DNA of 64,000 bases from Brugia malayi. Its lineage: Eukaryota > Nematoda > Chromadorea > Rhabditida > Onchocercidae. Positions 50,153 through 63,417 of the stretch are shown in pieces. Every line of letters begins with the position of its first letter. Within the stretch, counting starts at the first letter, position 1. The position numbers and the translations under genes were made by a program. The stretch spans positions 12,691,721 to 12,755,720 of the forward strand of contig NW_025062479.1 in assembly GCF_000002995.4 (NCBI RefSeq), given 5' to 3'. Under the pieces are notes generated by a model. That model was given only the letters and a program-made list of their open reading frames with translations, ran no database searches and was not told the origin of the DNA.

Positions 50153-51596
50153 ACACGACCACCTTCCTTTCCTGATTTGCTCCTTTTAAATTCGACTCAT
50201 CCTGAAAGCTTTATTTTGTTATACGTAACTTACCCACGCCACACCTGAAACCACCGCTTACCATCCACTGTCCAGGTATGACACTAATTTATCTTTCAGA
50301 AACAAATTTTGACGGTTACACGATATGAAAAAATATTTGGACCATTTGCATAAGGATGATTTGATAAAGTTGAATCAAAAGATGATAAAGACTAAGTTAA
50401 TTATTTCAGGTTTCAGCTTCCAAGCATTAACTTTTTCATGTCACGTGGAAGAGAGTGAATGAGTGTCACTACTCACTTACTCTGTCTTTTGCATTAATTA
50501 CCCATCTATAGTTGACTCTTTACTGCAAATTTTATTTGTAAGAATTCCACTTATTTCTCATTTTTGCCATATTTATTTCAAAACAGTATACTATAAAATT
50601 TTATATCAAACATTTTACTAGTCTTTCGGAACATCTGAATCTCCATGAGCAGCTGCTAAATATTGATGGTATTGCTATAGACGTATGAAGATTTCCTAGT
50701 AGACTAAATTGTTCTCACATTAGGTATTTGCAAAGGTCAGAATCAGGAGATCTTAGGATTCTATGAAATGTTTGTTAAGCCCAGGTAAATAGGCGTCATA
50801 TGACATCAGAATATTCGTCAAGTAACGGGTTATCTCTAATTAATGTGTGTAAATGTATTCTACCCGAAAATAGCCCATATAATTTACATTACTGATCAAC
50901 TATCTACCAATACATAAGATTCTGTTAGCATTTTCATTTTACCGTCTTCATTGCGAGATAACACTCACACTAATTTCTGCATACAGAAACGCATTAGGAC
51001 TTATTTTCAACTCTGTTTTATCTTCTACGCGCAAAACTCCACATTTATTCATTTGCAATTGCAAAGGTCATTAATACTAATTATTTATATTTAATTATAT
51101 ATTAATATACGTATTAAATGCATCAACCGGCACTGTTGATCTTACTGGAAATCATTCTTTAAAAACACATGAGTGCACGTGAGCATTTTCGGAAAGCATA
51201 TATAATATATAGCATATATAATATATATTATATAAAATATATTCATTCATATAATAAATTTTAAAATTCTACTTTTTATTTTTGGGGTCATATTTCCATT
51301 CGTATTTGGATGTTTTCTTTCTATATTAATCTGCATGGGTAAGAACAGATACGCGGGGTGGACAAACTTTTGTTTATACGGCAGAAATGTATGCGATAAC
51401 ATTTTACTGTCATAAAATTAAATCATCAAGTATATGGCTAAGGCTTAATTCGATGCCATCAAACCTTGTTGTTGAATTGCTGTTGATACACTGTCAAGGC
51501 ATTTTCCAGAAACTGCTTAATTGCCTCCCAGTCCTTGGCTCTCTTTGATGACATACTTTTTGGTTTATTGTCACGTTGTTGGTGTTGATTTGAATC
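50153..51596. other. Intergenic between ANKRD49 and pappalysin
   Basis: About 1.4 kb, the ANKRD49 5' flank and the pappalysin 3' flank. It contains an AT-rich two-copy repeat of AGCATATATAATATAT at 51195-51226 running into further TA-rich sequence to about 51242. No gene seen. Confidence 0.55.
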
Positions 51597-54500
51597 TCAG
51601 ATTCGATCCAGATATACGTCATTCCGTAATAAAAAAGCTGCGTCTGCTAACGAAATTGTGAACATATCCGGGGAGGCATCCACAACTGGATATGACATCG
51701 GTTCAGTGATGGAATGATGCCGTCCGTATCGAATTGTACGCTTTATTGTACTTTTACGCTCGTGTAATGCGCTGAAATTATACATGTGAAAAAGAAGCTG
51801 AAATGTCAAATTTAGTAATATTTTTCAGCTTCCAATTGATTTTTTCTCAAAAATCAACCAACAACATTATTTTTTCAAAAACTGCCATACTTCAACTTAA
51901 AATATCCCCCAAAATTCTTCTCCGTTTAAATTCTCTTTTACAAAATTCTGTCCTTTCAATCCACAAAATGTATGACCTCTGAACTTGTTCTGCTTCAGTC
52001 TTTCCTTTTCGATTGATTTATTATTACAATTAAATTTATTATTATTATTATAACTAAAAGCACACTTGTTGGAACTACCGGCATCACTAATCGATGCCAT
52101 GTTTTCTGCAGCAAATGGATCGATACATTGACATAGAAATGAAGTGCATAAGGAGGGGAACATCAAGCGAACACATCCACCACGTACAGTACTCGCGCAA
52201 CAGTCGCCACCATCCCAGTCACAATAACCGCGATTGTTTTGAAAATCACACCAACCATCATCCATGAATTCCTATTATAGGAACGATGCTAGTTGCAACC
52301 GCTAACAAAAAAAAAAAGAACTTTTTTCCGGGACTTTCACAGTCCAAGAAAGTATATTTGACTCTGTCTACTGGTTCATTATCTGCGTGTCACAAGGCAT
52401 AACTCGTCCATACAGTAGGTAAAACCAACTAACATCAAAAAAAAAAAATGCGCATCTTTACCGTTAGATTGCATTTTCATTCAATCGACTGCAGAAGTAC
52501 GCAATACTAATCTATATTTTCCTTTGATGGTTCAAGTTTCAGCGATTAAATAGAATCAGTTAAGGCTTAATGCATTTTGCTAATAATAAATTATGAAAAG
52601 TTCTAAAAGATGAATTTCCAAGCTAAGCATATTGTGTTTAGATGAAGAAGACGTACCCTATTACAAGAACGTACACAACTCAAAGCATCCACTTGAGGAT
52701 AAAATGTTGATGAAATGGTGCATGAAATACTGTACACCGTACGAAGTACCAATAAGTTTTCACCACTTGGTAAAGTTTGTGTTTCCTCCAATACTGCATC
52801 ATAACCTTGCTTACGACATTGTACCACACACACAGCACCTGAAAGTTCAATTATATTTGCAAGCATTTTAAAAGGCCATTCCGCTTAGCATATTGCAATT
52901 AAACGCTTTACAAAAATACTGTGCAAGAAAAAATACTGCCTATAAGCCGAATACAGTTCTAGAAATCGAAGTTATGATGCCGAGCGTCAAATTTTCTTAC
53001 TTAAATTGTCTGCTGATACTTGACTTAATAAAACGAAATCAGAAAATGATGCAATTTCTACGGAAGAGAAGTTTATTATATATTCGAAACTACTGAGATT
53101 TGTGCGCTAGAGTTCTTTTACCGGGATACAATCTTCTCGGACATGTGAACTGGATATTCCGCATACTCGGTGGCGAGAGACAGGCTGTTTATGGCGATGA
53201 ACGCTGAAAGCGATTTGACCAGGTACCATCCTTCTTGCACAACGAATACTTGTGCTACAAAACAGAACCGCAATAAGTAGATGATATTTTAGAGTTTCTA
53301 TGAATTGAAAATGTACTTCGATTCACAAATAACATTTTGATGCCATCAGTTATGCTATCAGCAATCTTGGCTAGCCTCAGAGAATATGAAAAGCATAAAT
53401 CAGGGAATAAGAAAAAATTAACTTGAGCTATTCCAGGACACTGGAACCGATAACTGGGACCAATCTCGAAACCGTTTGTACAGTTGTACGACCCGATATA
53501 TACAATTTTTGGTGAGGGACATGTAACTGGTATGCAGGATGGACCAATCCAAACACCGTCGTCCGAACAGACCAAACGAATCCTGTAGTTTATTTTTTAT
53601 TTTTTTTTTGGGAGCAACTTTATTTCGGAAGACTAACAAGGATATAACTATCAAATATTCAATTTTTTAAAAAAAAAAAAAAAACTCCCTGTCAACTGAT
53701 GAAATTCATCTTATTACCTTTCATTAGTGTCACTTCAAATTCTCAACTTACTTTAAACTACTCCATATAACGAAGATATATGGGTGGTATCAATAAAAAG
53801 TAAAAATGATTCCATATCAATTACAAAGAGATGCTAACAATATATGGTGACAAGAAAACTCCGTAAAAAATTCTGATTCAAGAATTACTTAGTATGCAAT
53901 GTTTGCATTTGTGATGCACGGTATTGTCGAAAGCAATTCAGTCTGCATACGATGGATACTGGGTAGGAAGTCTGCATATCATAAATACGTTTCACTTTAC
54001 AGTTAATTGAATCATATGAAATATTAAGCGCCAATAACCCTTCTTGTGAACAAACAATCTAGAATCCACGAGATCTCATTTGTGAGACTGCGAAAACTAC
54101 ATGGAACAGTAGCGAATGCGCAAACTGAATGGAAAAATTCCTTTAACAGTTTTCTGATTTCAGTATCATCGAATGGCACGTTGAATTAAATAATTAGATG
54201 AATGTACAATTTTATATACCTGGCAAAATGCTTTCGGCAGTGTCCATAAACCATTTTCTTCGCAAATGATATAATTTATTTGTCCTGTAAAAGCATACAC
54301 TCAGAAATTTCTTTCATAGAAAATATCGATGGTTTTGAAAAAAAAAAAAAAAAAACTCCAGTTAATTAATGAACTAGAGTAGCAAGCAGATTTTGCTAGC
54401 AAATTAAATTCTAAAAGTTAAAAAATCTATTAATTCAAAACTTTATGAAATTTTCTCTGAACACCATAATGAGACTAAAAGAATTGTTGAAGAGCGCAAA

Positions 54501-57500
54501 ATGGAACATGCACTTCCAGAAAGTCTTAATAGAATGGCAAAAAGGTATGGTAAAAGCGGAATAGATTCAATACAATCTAGTTTATCAAGAAGCAATTTAG
54601 TTAGTTTTGTAATTTTCTTCTTTCATTCGAGAACTTCATAATTTTCAGAAACTTTCGCTGATTAAATTTATTGTTAAAGGAATGATGAACTTCCTACAAT
54701 TCCTTAACATTCTGAAGTAATACCAATCATTATTGCATTATTCCTACAGCGAAATATACAGCGATCACGATAATTTGTTCCATTTGGACAATTAACGTCA
54801 GCTTGCTCAATTTTCGGAAGTACATATTGTGTTGTTTGGCAAGCCAAATTCATATTTCCGATCCAGTGACTGTTCAAACATTGTACTGTCACCGTTTTTT
54901 GCGAATTTTCGAACATAAATCCGGCTTCGCATGTATACGTACACATTGTGCCGTGACAATGATGATGAAAAGACAAACAAAATAAGTTAACTATGATCAA
55001 GAAACTAATTAAAAATAATGAATAAAATGTCGGAAAAAAAATTGAAATTATTGCATTTTAGTTATTGGCAATACTTGAAAGGATTAAGAACACAAAATAA
55101 AATCTAACCCATGATCTTGGGATATTTAATGGAGTACGTGAACCAATACTTAATGACCTGCAATCTTTTGCAGCACAAGAAGCACTCACCGGATCGAAGT
55201 ACTTGTTTTCAACTGCAAGGAAACAACAATCTGTTTGCATCAAACAGTCGATGATAATTAAAGTTCCGAATATTGATGCCGTAAATTTAGAAATACTCTT
55301 CGTTCTTCGTCTCTCTTCTTTTGTCTGCCAGCGAAAAAGGACCAAAACTGATGAACGGACGAACAATCTCTTTCCGCCAAGAGATTCTCTACAAACTATT
55401 TATGTCTACCTGCACAATTTTGAAGAGCCAACAAGTTGAACATCTTGGATGATTGCAGAATGACTGCAGTGACAATAATTCGAGATGCATTTGACACATG
55501 AAGATGGATGGCTTTGACGTTTGACAGTCGGTCAACAAGTGTATACGGTATTGCAATCTCCAAAGGATTCTGAGCACACGACAGAATTCCTTGTTCTGAA
55601 CAAAGCATCTATGCAAAATGAGAAAAAATTTATTAAGTGACATTTTTTTTAAACAAAGACTGGAAAGTCCTGAAAGCTTAAAAGATAATGAATACTAATG
55701 GTTTAATCCTCTAACAACCCCAATCTGCGATATGCACCATTTATTTACTAATTAGAACTTCTCGAGATTTTGATTTAAACATGCGGTAAAAAGATACTAT
55801 AATGGTAATGCACCTTCCATACTTATCGTCGTTTTGTTGGCATATTGCAAATTGAATCCAATAATGGACAACACTGGCTTTGATTCAGTTGACAGAACAA
55901 TCTCAAAACCTGTCAGAATGCTGATTGGAAAGATTTCACCTGTGAATGAAGCATGCAGTGAAATTTCACCCGCTTCTGCAAGCTGAGAACATGTAACCCA
56001 ACCAGATGACCGCCCTGGAAACAGTGGGAAATAGCAAAAAGCAGGGAACATTCAAAGTACGTTGGATTACACTGATTTCAGTGCCGGTTAACCAGGGTGA
56101 ACGAGTAGAGCAAGCTGACAACCTTTAGCATTTTGATCTTACTCATAACTAAGTGTTTCTGAATAGCTAATATAATATATCAATTTGTTTTCCTTCTAAA
56201 TCGAAAATTGCGAACGCAATATTTAAAATATTGCTAAAAAATATAGCTAGTCATTACTATCCGATCGATGGAATCGTAAAGATTGGCATTCTCATAGCAA
56301 TCATTTTTAAAATAAGTGAAGGAAACAATCCTTACTGTAGTTAAGGTAGCACAGGAAAGGAACTGCAACGAGCAGTTCTTCTGCAGTATAGTGGAATATG
56401 CATAGATCGATGCTGGATAGTACTGTGAATGAAGTGTTGAAGCAGTGATATTATTGCAATCTTTATTATAACCATCCCATTCAAACGGCTCACATTCGCC
56501 GTCTCCTTCGTAAATATAACACACACTCGAGGACACTGGAAGAACAACCAAAAAATGGTCAATCACTAGGATCAATCGAATTATCTGTCAATTTTCAATT
56601 AGAAAATCTTTTGAGTTCATGCTATTTCTGAACTATTATGGACAAAGCTATCAGTTCGACTTCCCTAGTTTATTCATTTTAATAATGTGTCATATTTTTG
56701 CAAACCGATCAGATAATCATTTTCATTTCTGTGAGAATAAAGTAGTAGTAATGATTAAAATTTCTATCTGTTCCAATTTTATATGCAATCATGTTTTGTT
56801 GGATAAATTTTACCTTCTCCAGCAATTACATGACAATTATTTTACATTTTCTTATTTTTTCCTTAAATCTCCTATTTTTTTTTACTTCTAATCAATTAAA
56901 TTTAAATTTGTAGACTACGAGATTTTTTTCCAAAAAAAAAAAAAAAAAACGATACATTTGTTATCCTTAACACAGTGAAATTTCTCCTCAGCGAGACAAT
57001 TCTGCGAACAACCATCGCCATCATTTAAATTTCTATCGTCACATTGCTCATCCTTACTCCGTTTGCCATCTCCACACACACTCATATCATAAGAGTAAAT
57101 GGTACTTGGTGAATGCAACCCCTCAATTCCTGCACTTTCTACTGCTACTGAAGCAAACCATATGGAAAGCTTTTCCAGTTGTGTTTCAACATCTGGCTTT
57201 AATTTCAATGTGCATTTACCGGTTCCATCATCGCAATCTTGTACATCCGGAAGCCAAGCTTTCGTTGATGCGGTACAAACTTCAGAATCCGGCACTCCTT
57301 GGCATTTGTTTTCAGTTTTTTCATCATTTTACGCTATTATCAGTTTTATGAAAAGATCATTAATATTGCTCATCGTATCAGTCGACGTATTTGATTCAAA
57401 AATTAGTATTATTAACCTATATATTATGTGCATTCTGTATTTACTCAAAAAGTAAATGCGGTAAATTTTTTTGTGAGTGGAAAGGAACGGATTATTTCAT

Positions 57501-60500
57501 TAATCCATCTTTTCACCAGCTTGATAGGATTTGGTATTTACTGAAGAATGCGATGCATTTTTTACCTAAATAAAGGGAACAGATTACATAGCATTTTACT
57601 AGTTTTAGAATAATAAATCCCACAGCTTGAAAAACGTCGAATTAGATTAGATGAAGTCCCATCCATTTCTCTATTTCATTAATCGTTTCTCTGTCAATGG
57701 AAGTCGGACTAGACATGACAGGGAAAATGTCTTATGAGTGTATTTCAGCTTCATCTGTCCCTTACGTATTACACGTCAACAGAAATGTTGTATAAGACAT
57801 AAATCCCACAACTCCTAACAATTTCATTCACCACAATGCGATGGACTGGACGGCTGAACCCCAAAATGTGTTCGTAACGAGAAAATGCAGTGGGGCCGCT
57901 AAATGTTATAAGTGTTGCGTTTCTTTCATTTGCTTGGAAAGAGGGACTGTCGAACTTAACAAGTAAAACTGGTTAATGAATAAGCTCTCACTTAGCAGTT
58001 AAATAATGTTGTCGGACAAATAAAATTATATGTCCACCAAAACTCTTTGTTAAATAGGATTATACGTGTGATAAGATTGCTAGGTGAGCAGGATTGGTTA
58101 GATAGAGTTTTCAGTAGAGTTCAAATTTGCACAGTTTTGCAGGATGGAAGAGTCAGCAGAAGCAATGTCGGGAAACTTGTCGCTGGATGATAAGACAAAA
58201 CAAATGCTAGATAATATGACTGAATGGGAAAATTTAGGACAAAGTATTATCACAGGCAAGAGGACGATGGTAGAGTTGGATGAACGACGTCAGAAATGTC
58301 GCGAAGCATTGAGGCAATTGCATAAAGCAAATAGTAGTGCAAATAAGGTTGTTTAACAGCATGAATTTCTATTTCTGTATAAGAAACTAATGACGTCCAG
58401 CTTTAGAACAAGAGTTGTCAGATAATGTGGACAAATGTTAATGAGAAATAGCTTAGCGATTTATGGCACAGAATAAGTTATGGTCGAATAAATGTTCTAA
58501 AAGTTTCAAATGAGTTTGATGATTTCAGCTCCTACTGAACTAAAGACACCATAACAAAAATTTTTAGCTAGAGCGGTTAGTCTCTCTCGGAAACGTTTCC
58601 GTTATTTTAATGAAATTACCTGACAGATATTTTACAAAAAAGGTATCGGTGCAACAAACAGCTTCCATCTCTTTTCTTTTGCAGAAAAGGAAGAATTGGG
58701 TTTGCTTTGGAAGTACTACATTTCTCAAGGTTACAATCGACCAAACAAAGCAAATGATTGAAGATGACATGAAGGTTATTGGTGCGACTCTCAACGAAGC
58801 TCGAGAAAGTATCAAAAACCAAGTGGATAAGTTGAAGAAAATGGAAAACTGCAAGAGTCTTGTAGATCTTGGTTTCAGCTTGGATCGAATTGATTAAACT
58901 GTCGTGATCCAGACCAGGCAGGTCTTTTGTTACTCAATTTTGCGTACAGAAAAGGAGCGGAAATATACTGAGAGTGAAGAAAAGTGCAACTTAAGGGAGT
59001 TAGCAGTGTTCTCATATTTTCTCATAGTTTCTGAAAGAAAATGTTTGATTTAACGAGAACGCTACAAAAACCTTAGTAAAATGGAAACAGAACAGTCTTA
59101 TCAGTGTGAGAAATATTAGATTGAAAAGTGATCAAATCTGATTAAAAAATGAAGCGTTACCGGTAGCTTGTTCTGGACCCCAAAAGCCTGACATTTGGAA
59201 TGGTTCAGATGAACTAGCTGAGATAGCCTATTGTATGACACGTCTGTCTGTGGTGCAATGCGTTTCTTGTACACCTTTTTGTCGTGGACCGCAATTCATA
59301 CTGCTTAATGGTGATGCCCACATCTAAAGAAATCATCAAAACAATCACTTTAATTTAAATGTTTCCATCACAAAGTATTACTGTCAACTGTCAAAATTAA
59401 CATTAAGTTCATTTATTTTGTATAGCTGGTCTTCGTTGGTGTTTTCAACCAATTTTTGAAAAGATATTGATTAATTCGTTTCCGTTGCTTTACTTGTTAG
59501 CTTATAAAATGACTTCTCCTTTACGTGACCAGATGAAACTAATTATAAAGCCACATTTGTTACTGGTTAATTTCATTAATTTTTTAAGCGATGTAATCAC
59601 TTACAATCTTGATACTTTTAGAGATTCTTTTTGGCCATGGTATAATTTGTGGACCGATAACAATTAGGAGTCACTGGACGTACCATCCAATTTGTATATT
59701 TATTGTTGCGCAATGAATGTATTGGCACAACTGTCTTCTAAACAGAAGCTATATGGATATCCAAATAGATGAACCGAAAGTTTTTGAAATTATATGCAGT
59801 TGCATAGATGTATTGGTGATTATTGATGGTTCATTTATATTTTTCAAATGATGTAAATTACCACTCTAGTCATATACTGTTCTAGGCACCTTGTAACTCA
59901 TGTAATTCCGGAAAGGTGTACTTTTAAATCGTTGAGTTGCATCACATGGATCAACTGTTTCTGGGTCAGCACGCGCTGTATTTTTAACCGTTGGATTCGT
60001 ATCGCTTAGCATATCACCTGAAAAATGTATTAAATAGGAAAGAAACGGTAGAGGTAATTTTGCATAAGATATTTCTCACAAGAATTTCTCTTAAGATTCT
60101 GCATCTTGCGAAGATGTGGTATGATCTTTTTGAACAACCAAGAAAGAAGAGTTAAAAAGAAGGCAAAAGTACTGCAGATAATGTATTTCCTTTAAAGCAG
60201 TTGAGATTCTAGAACCGTTATCAATCTTTATTATCAAGAAATTACGGGACGGCCATTGCTATGTTCTATTTATAAAATTGTTGTAAAGGATTTTAATGTT
60301 GTTGATGTAGTGTGAATGTAATCTCTTATGGCTTGAACTTGAATAGTTAATTATAATAAACTATGCTAAGACCAGTTTATCCCTTATCTAAGAACTTTCT
60401 ACCCTTCTGTTACATGTAGGTATAAAATAAGAAATCAAGCTGCTATACTTTGGTGCTTATTGTTTCAACTTTCTTTCCGATTTGTTCCAGTCGAATTGCT

Positions 60501-63417
60501 GAGGAGAAACTGTGATGTTAGGACTTCACAGCCTGATCAAAGTAGGTTCGAAGCATGAAGTGAAGTCACTCGTTTCATTTGGTACAGCAGCGTATTTTTC
60601 TATATCCTTAATGTATTAATAACTGGATAGGTTTTTCTATCCTCATTCTTGAAAATATTTTGATATTAGCTGTAGGCTATATTTTGACGCATTTTAAGCA
60701 TTGGTCTCATATCTGATGTAATCATCTAACATTATAAGTTAATATTAATAAGCATCTGCATAAGTATTCGAACTAATCAACTTCCTATAATGTTAGGAAC
60801 TGGAAGGATGAATTCATAGGGCGTATTACTTGTTGTGCCCAGTCATCTAAACTTAAATTTAATGATCGCTTCGACAGCTTTGCTTTAATACTTTTATTCA
60901 GTAACTGCCCCTGCGCACATAAGTTATATCTTTAACCATGTCTTCCTTTTTGTCCTCGTATAAAGTTTTAGCCCTAGTACTTTTTTTTATATCAGTACTA
61001 TGTTACTACAACTCGTCCCACTTTATTTCATTCCTTTCAAATAGTATAAAATCTGTGCATCAGAATTGTAAATCAAAACGCAACACCTTCAAATTCTTTC
61101 AAGATACGTGTGCAACAAATCTGATGAAAGAAAGAGTTATTACCAGTCACCATAGAAGGTATTTTTTCCCTACAGGGGTTACTGCATGGTACTTCACTGG
61201 TCCCGTGATGAACATGCCAAAGACCGAGAATATGGCCAGTCTCATGAATTAAATTATTGATTTGTCCAGGTGTCCCGAAACGATCATAGCGAAGTAGTAT
61301 TCCACCTTAACTGATATAAATATCTTTTTCCCATGGAAATGTTGAAAAGCCCACTAGATCACTTACCATCCAATCACCAAACTGTACTGTCAATCCATTC
61401 TCGTTGTCTACTCCAACTACTGCTTTGTATTCTTCGACATTGATATAACGCCTGGATTTATTTGTTTTCTGTCTTTGAAATTAAAATTCAGCATTTTAAA
61501 AAGCAAATGACACTTAAATTCCTCTCAGAGCAATGCAATTAAATTGGAATAGGAATGATTTTCATTATTGGTTATGGCCAGTGATTTAGTGTAAGACATT
61601 TCGTGGCACGCCTAATTCTTATTTCAAATCGAGTCATTCTGCATATAAATTTAGTACTTGCAAAAGGGAATTCAACTTTTCCCAATCAAATTATTCCACT
61701 GATGTAAGCGATTGATTAGTTTTTCTTTTAGTGAAATATTTCAAAAGAATAAAATAACAGAAACAGCGAGATGGAATGCATGGAAAATTCAAAAACTTTT
61801 TTCTGAAAAAACAAAATTCAAAGGATTAAATGACGGAAAGGCTAACTCTTCAACAAATTCCATTTCTTTTCTCCATTGTTGAGAATACACGGAAAAGAGT
61901 CAATTAAGTGAAATGGCAGCAGACAATTTAATGAAATCTGTACTACCTACATCTTGCAATCACCACCGTCATCACCGGTAATCGCACGACAACATTCAGT
62001 GTCACAGCGTTTGTTACCGATCACTGATGACCGACAACCAAATACAATAGTTTTACGTCTTAAAGACGTGTTGCGGATATTGATCACTTCAAGATCCCAT
62101 CTGTAGCGCAGTGTTAGTAGGAAATTTGCTAGCATCAAATAATCTAAGGGAAAAAAGACGAGTAGTTGAACGTACGTGATGTTGTATGACGCAAAAGCCT
62201 TCAGAAGTCCGGCGTGTTGTCGCATCGCTGAACCATCCGTATATTCACATTGCTGCAAGTAAATAGGATTCTATTTAATAGTTCAATTAATTGAAATAAC
62301 TCGAATTCTGACAAATTTCATTACCAAATGTAAAAGAAACAAATTATTTCTCGTGAATGTTTCTAATAGTTTGAACCCTTTACTGTTTCTATTATCTCAT
62401 AATGAGCAAAGTATAAGGTAAAACCATTATAAAGAATATTTGAAAGTGGTAATTATCATTCCCTTAGTTCTGTTAATTATTTATTCATTCCATTGGTTTC
62501 TTTTCAATTAATTTCTCTTACAGGTAGGGAAGAGAAAAGGAGAAAGAGAAAGCTAAGAGACAGTTCAATGTAGAGCAAATAGTCTCACCTTCCATTATCA
62601 TCACTAATCAATACTACCCGATATTTCAATTTCTTGACGGCTTGCAAATTCCATTGATGTAAATAATTGCTCTCAACTGTTGGATTATCGCAAACAGTCT
62701 GACCACAATAAGGTATTTCTATATTTCGTGGTTTGTCTTTCTGCAGGATTTCTTGCTTTCGTATACCCAAATGACTCCCTAATATTGACTAAGATTATGC
62801 TTCCCATTAATAAGAAATCTCTTAGCAATGGGAAGCTTAAAATCTCTTTGAATCGTAAATACTAACACCCAACCAATGATGCATACCAAGGTGTTTCCAA
62901 TGACGGAAGTCTGAAAATTTCTCTTCAGTGACATTTCCCTCCCATTGTTCTCGAATTAACTCTGAATGATTCATAAAGCGATCCGATATGCGCAGTTTCC
63001 CAATATAACCCCGAAATCCGACGATTTGGTCACGACCACTGCTGTCTATCGCCAAATACAATTTTTTGCATGCACTCCGGATTTCCGAATAAAGAACACC
63101 AAACTGGGACAATATCTTGAGTATTTGAAAAATTTTTTAAATTACAATGATTTTTGTAAGTTAAGAGTTGAACTTAGGAAAACTGCATTAAAATCTTGAA
63201 AAATGGATAATTTTTATCTGCGAGATGTTTTCCAACAAATTAAATTGCATCCTGTTGATAGAAAAAGATCATGCTATGAGATATAATTGGAATACAAAAC
63301 GTTACCTCACGTACCAATTTATCAACACGTGCACCATTCACGTGAAGTAAAAGTTGATGCGAATCATATGCAATTGCTATTTGAATCCATTCATCGAGAC
63401 GATAAGGTTTCTCATTT
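51597..63417 (-). CDS. Pappalysin-type secreted metalloprotease, partial and possibly disrupted
   Basis: Pappalysins (PAPP-A, M43 family) are secreted zinc proteases that cleave IGF-binding proteins in vertebrates. Exons: 63306-63417, 62887-63115, 62589-62751, 62176-62252, 61951-62100, 61378-61451, 61144-61305, 59890-60017, 59161-59323, 56956-57297, 56336-56535, 55814-56014, 55410-55595, 55109-55212, 54724-~54990, 54220-54284, 53889-54058, 53423-53582, 53122-53254, 52657-52838, 52066-52271, 51597-51771; the 5' end is outside the window. Order: laminin-G-like part, CGQTVCDNP, LNR repeat (CDTECCRAITGDDGGDC), zinc site HETGHILGLWHVHHG, Met-turn NYMSY, CGDGKRSKDEQCDDRN repeat, YIYEGDGECEPF, several Sushi modules, C-terminal LNR DGWCDFQNNRGYCDWDGGDC. 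Most splice phases agree, but exons 59161-59323 (TAG) and 53122-53254 (TAA) carry in-frame stops, and three junctions conflict in phase. It may be a pseudogene, a shortened enzyme or an assembly casualty. Confidence 0.8.
58136..58142 (+). promoter_or_regulatory. Candidate spliced-leader acceptor of PDRG1
   Basis: TTTTGCAG ends one base before the PDRG1 ATG (58144) and no upstream exon is evident, which fits direct spliced-leader addition. Confidence 0.5.
58144..58897 (+). CDS. PDRG1: PDRG1, prefoldin-like subunit
   Basis: PDRG1 is a small prefoldin-beta-like protein of the R2TP/URI1 prefoldin-like chaperone complex that helps assemble RNA polymerases and related machines. Two exons, 58144-58347 and 58685-58897 (TAA), join in phase to 138 residues; vertebrate PDRG1 has 133. 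The first coiled-coil helix contains GKRTMVELDERRQKCREALR, the central hairpin NWVCFGSTTFLKV matches the family VCFGNMFIK-type segment, then IDQTKQMIEDDMKVIG opens the second helix, followed by the C-terminal SLVDLGFSLDRID. It sits wholly inside the pappalysin intron between 57298 and 59160 on the opposite strand. Confidence 0.88.
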
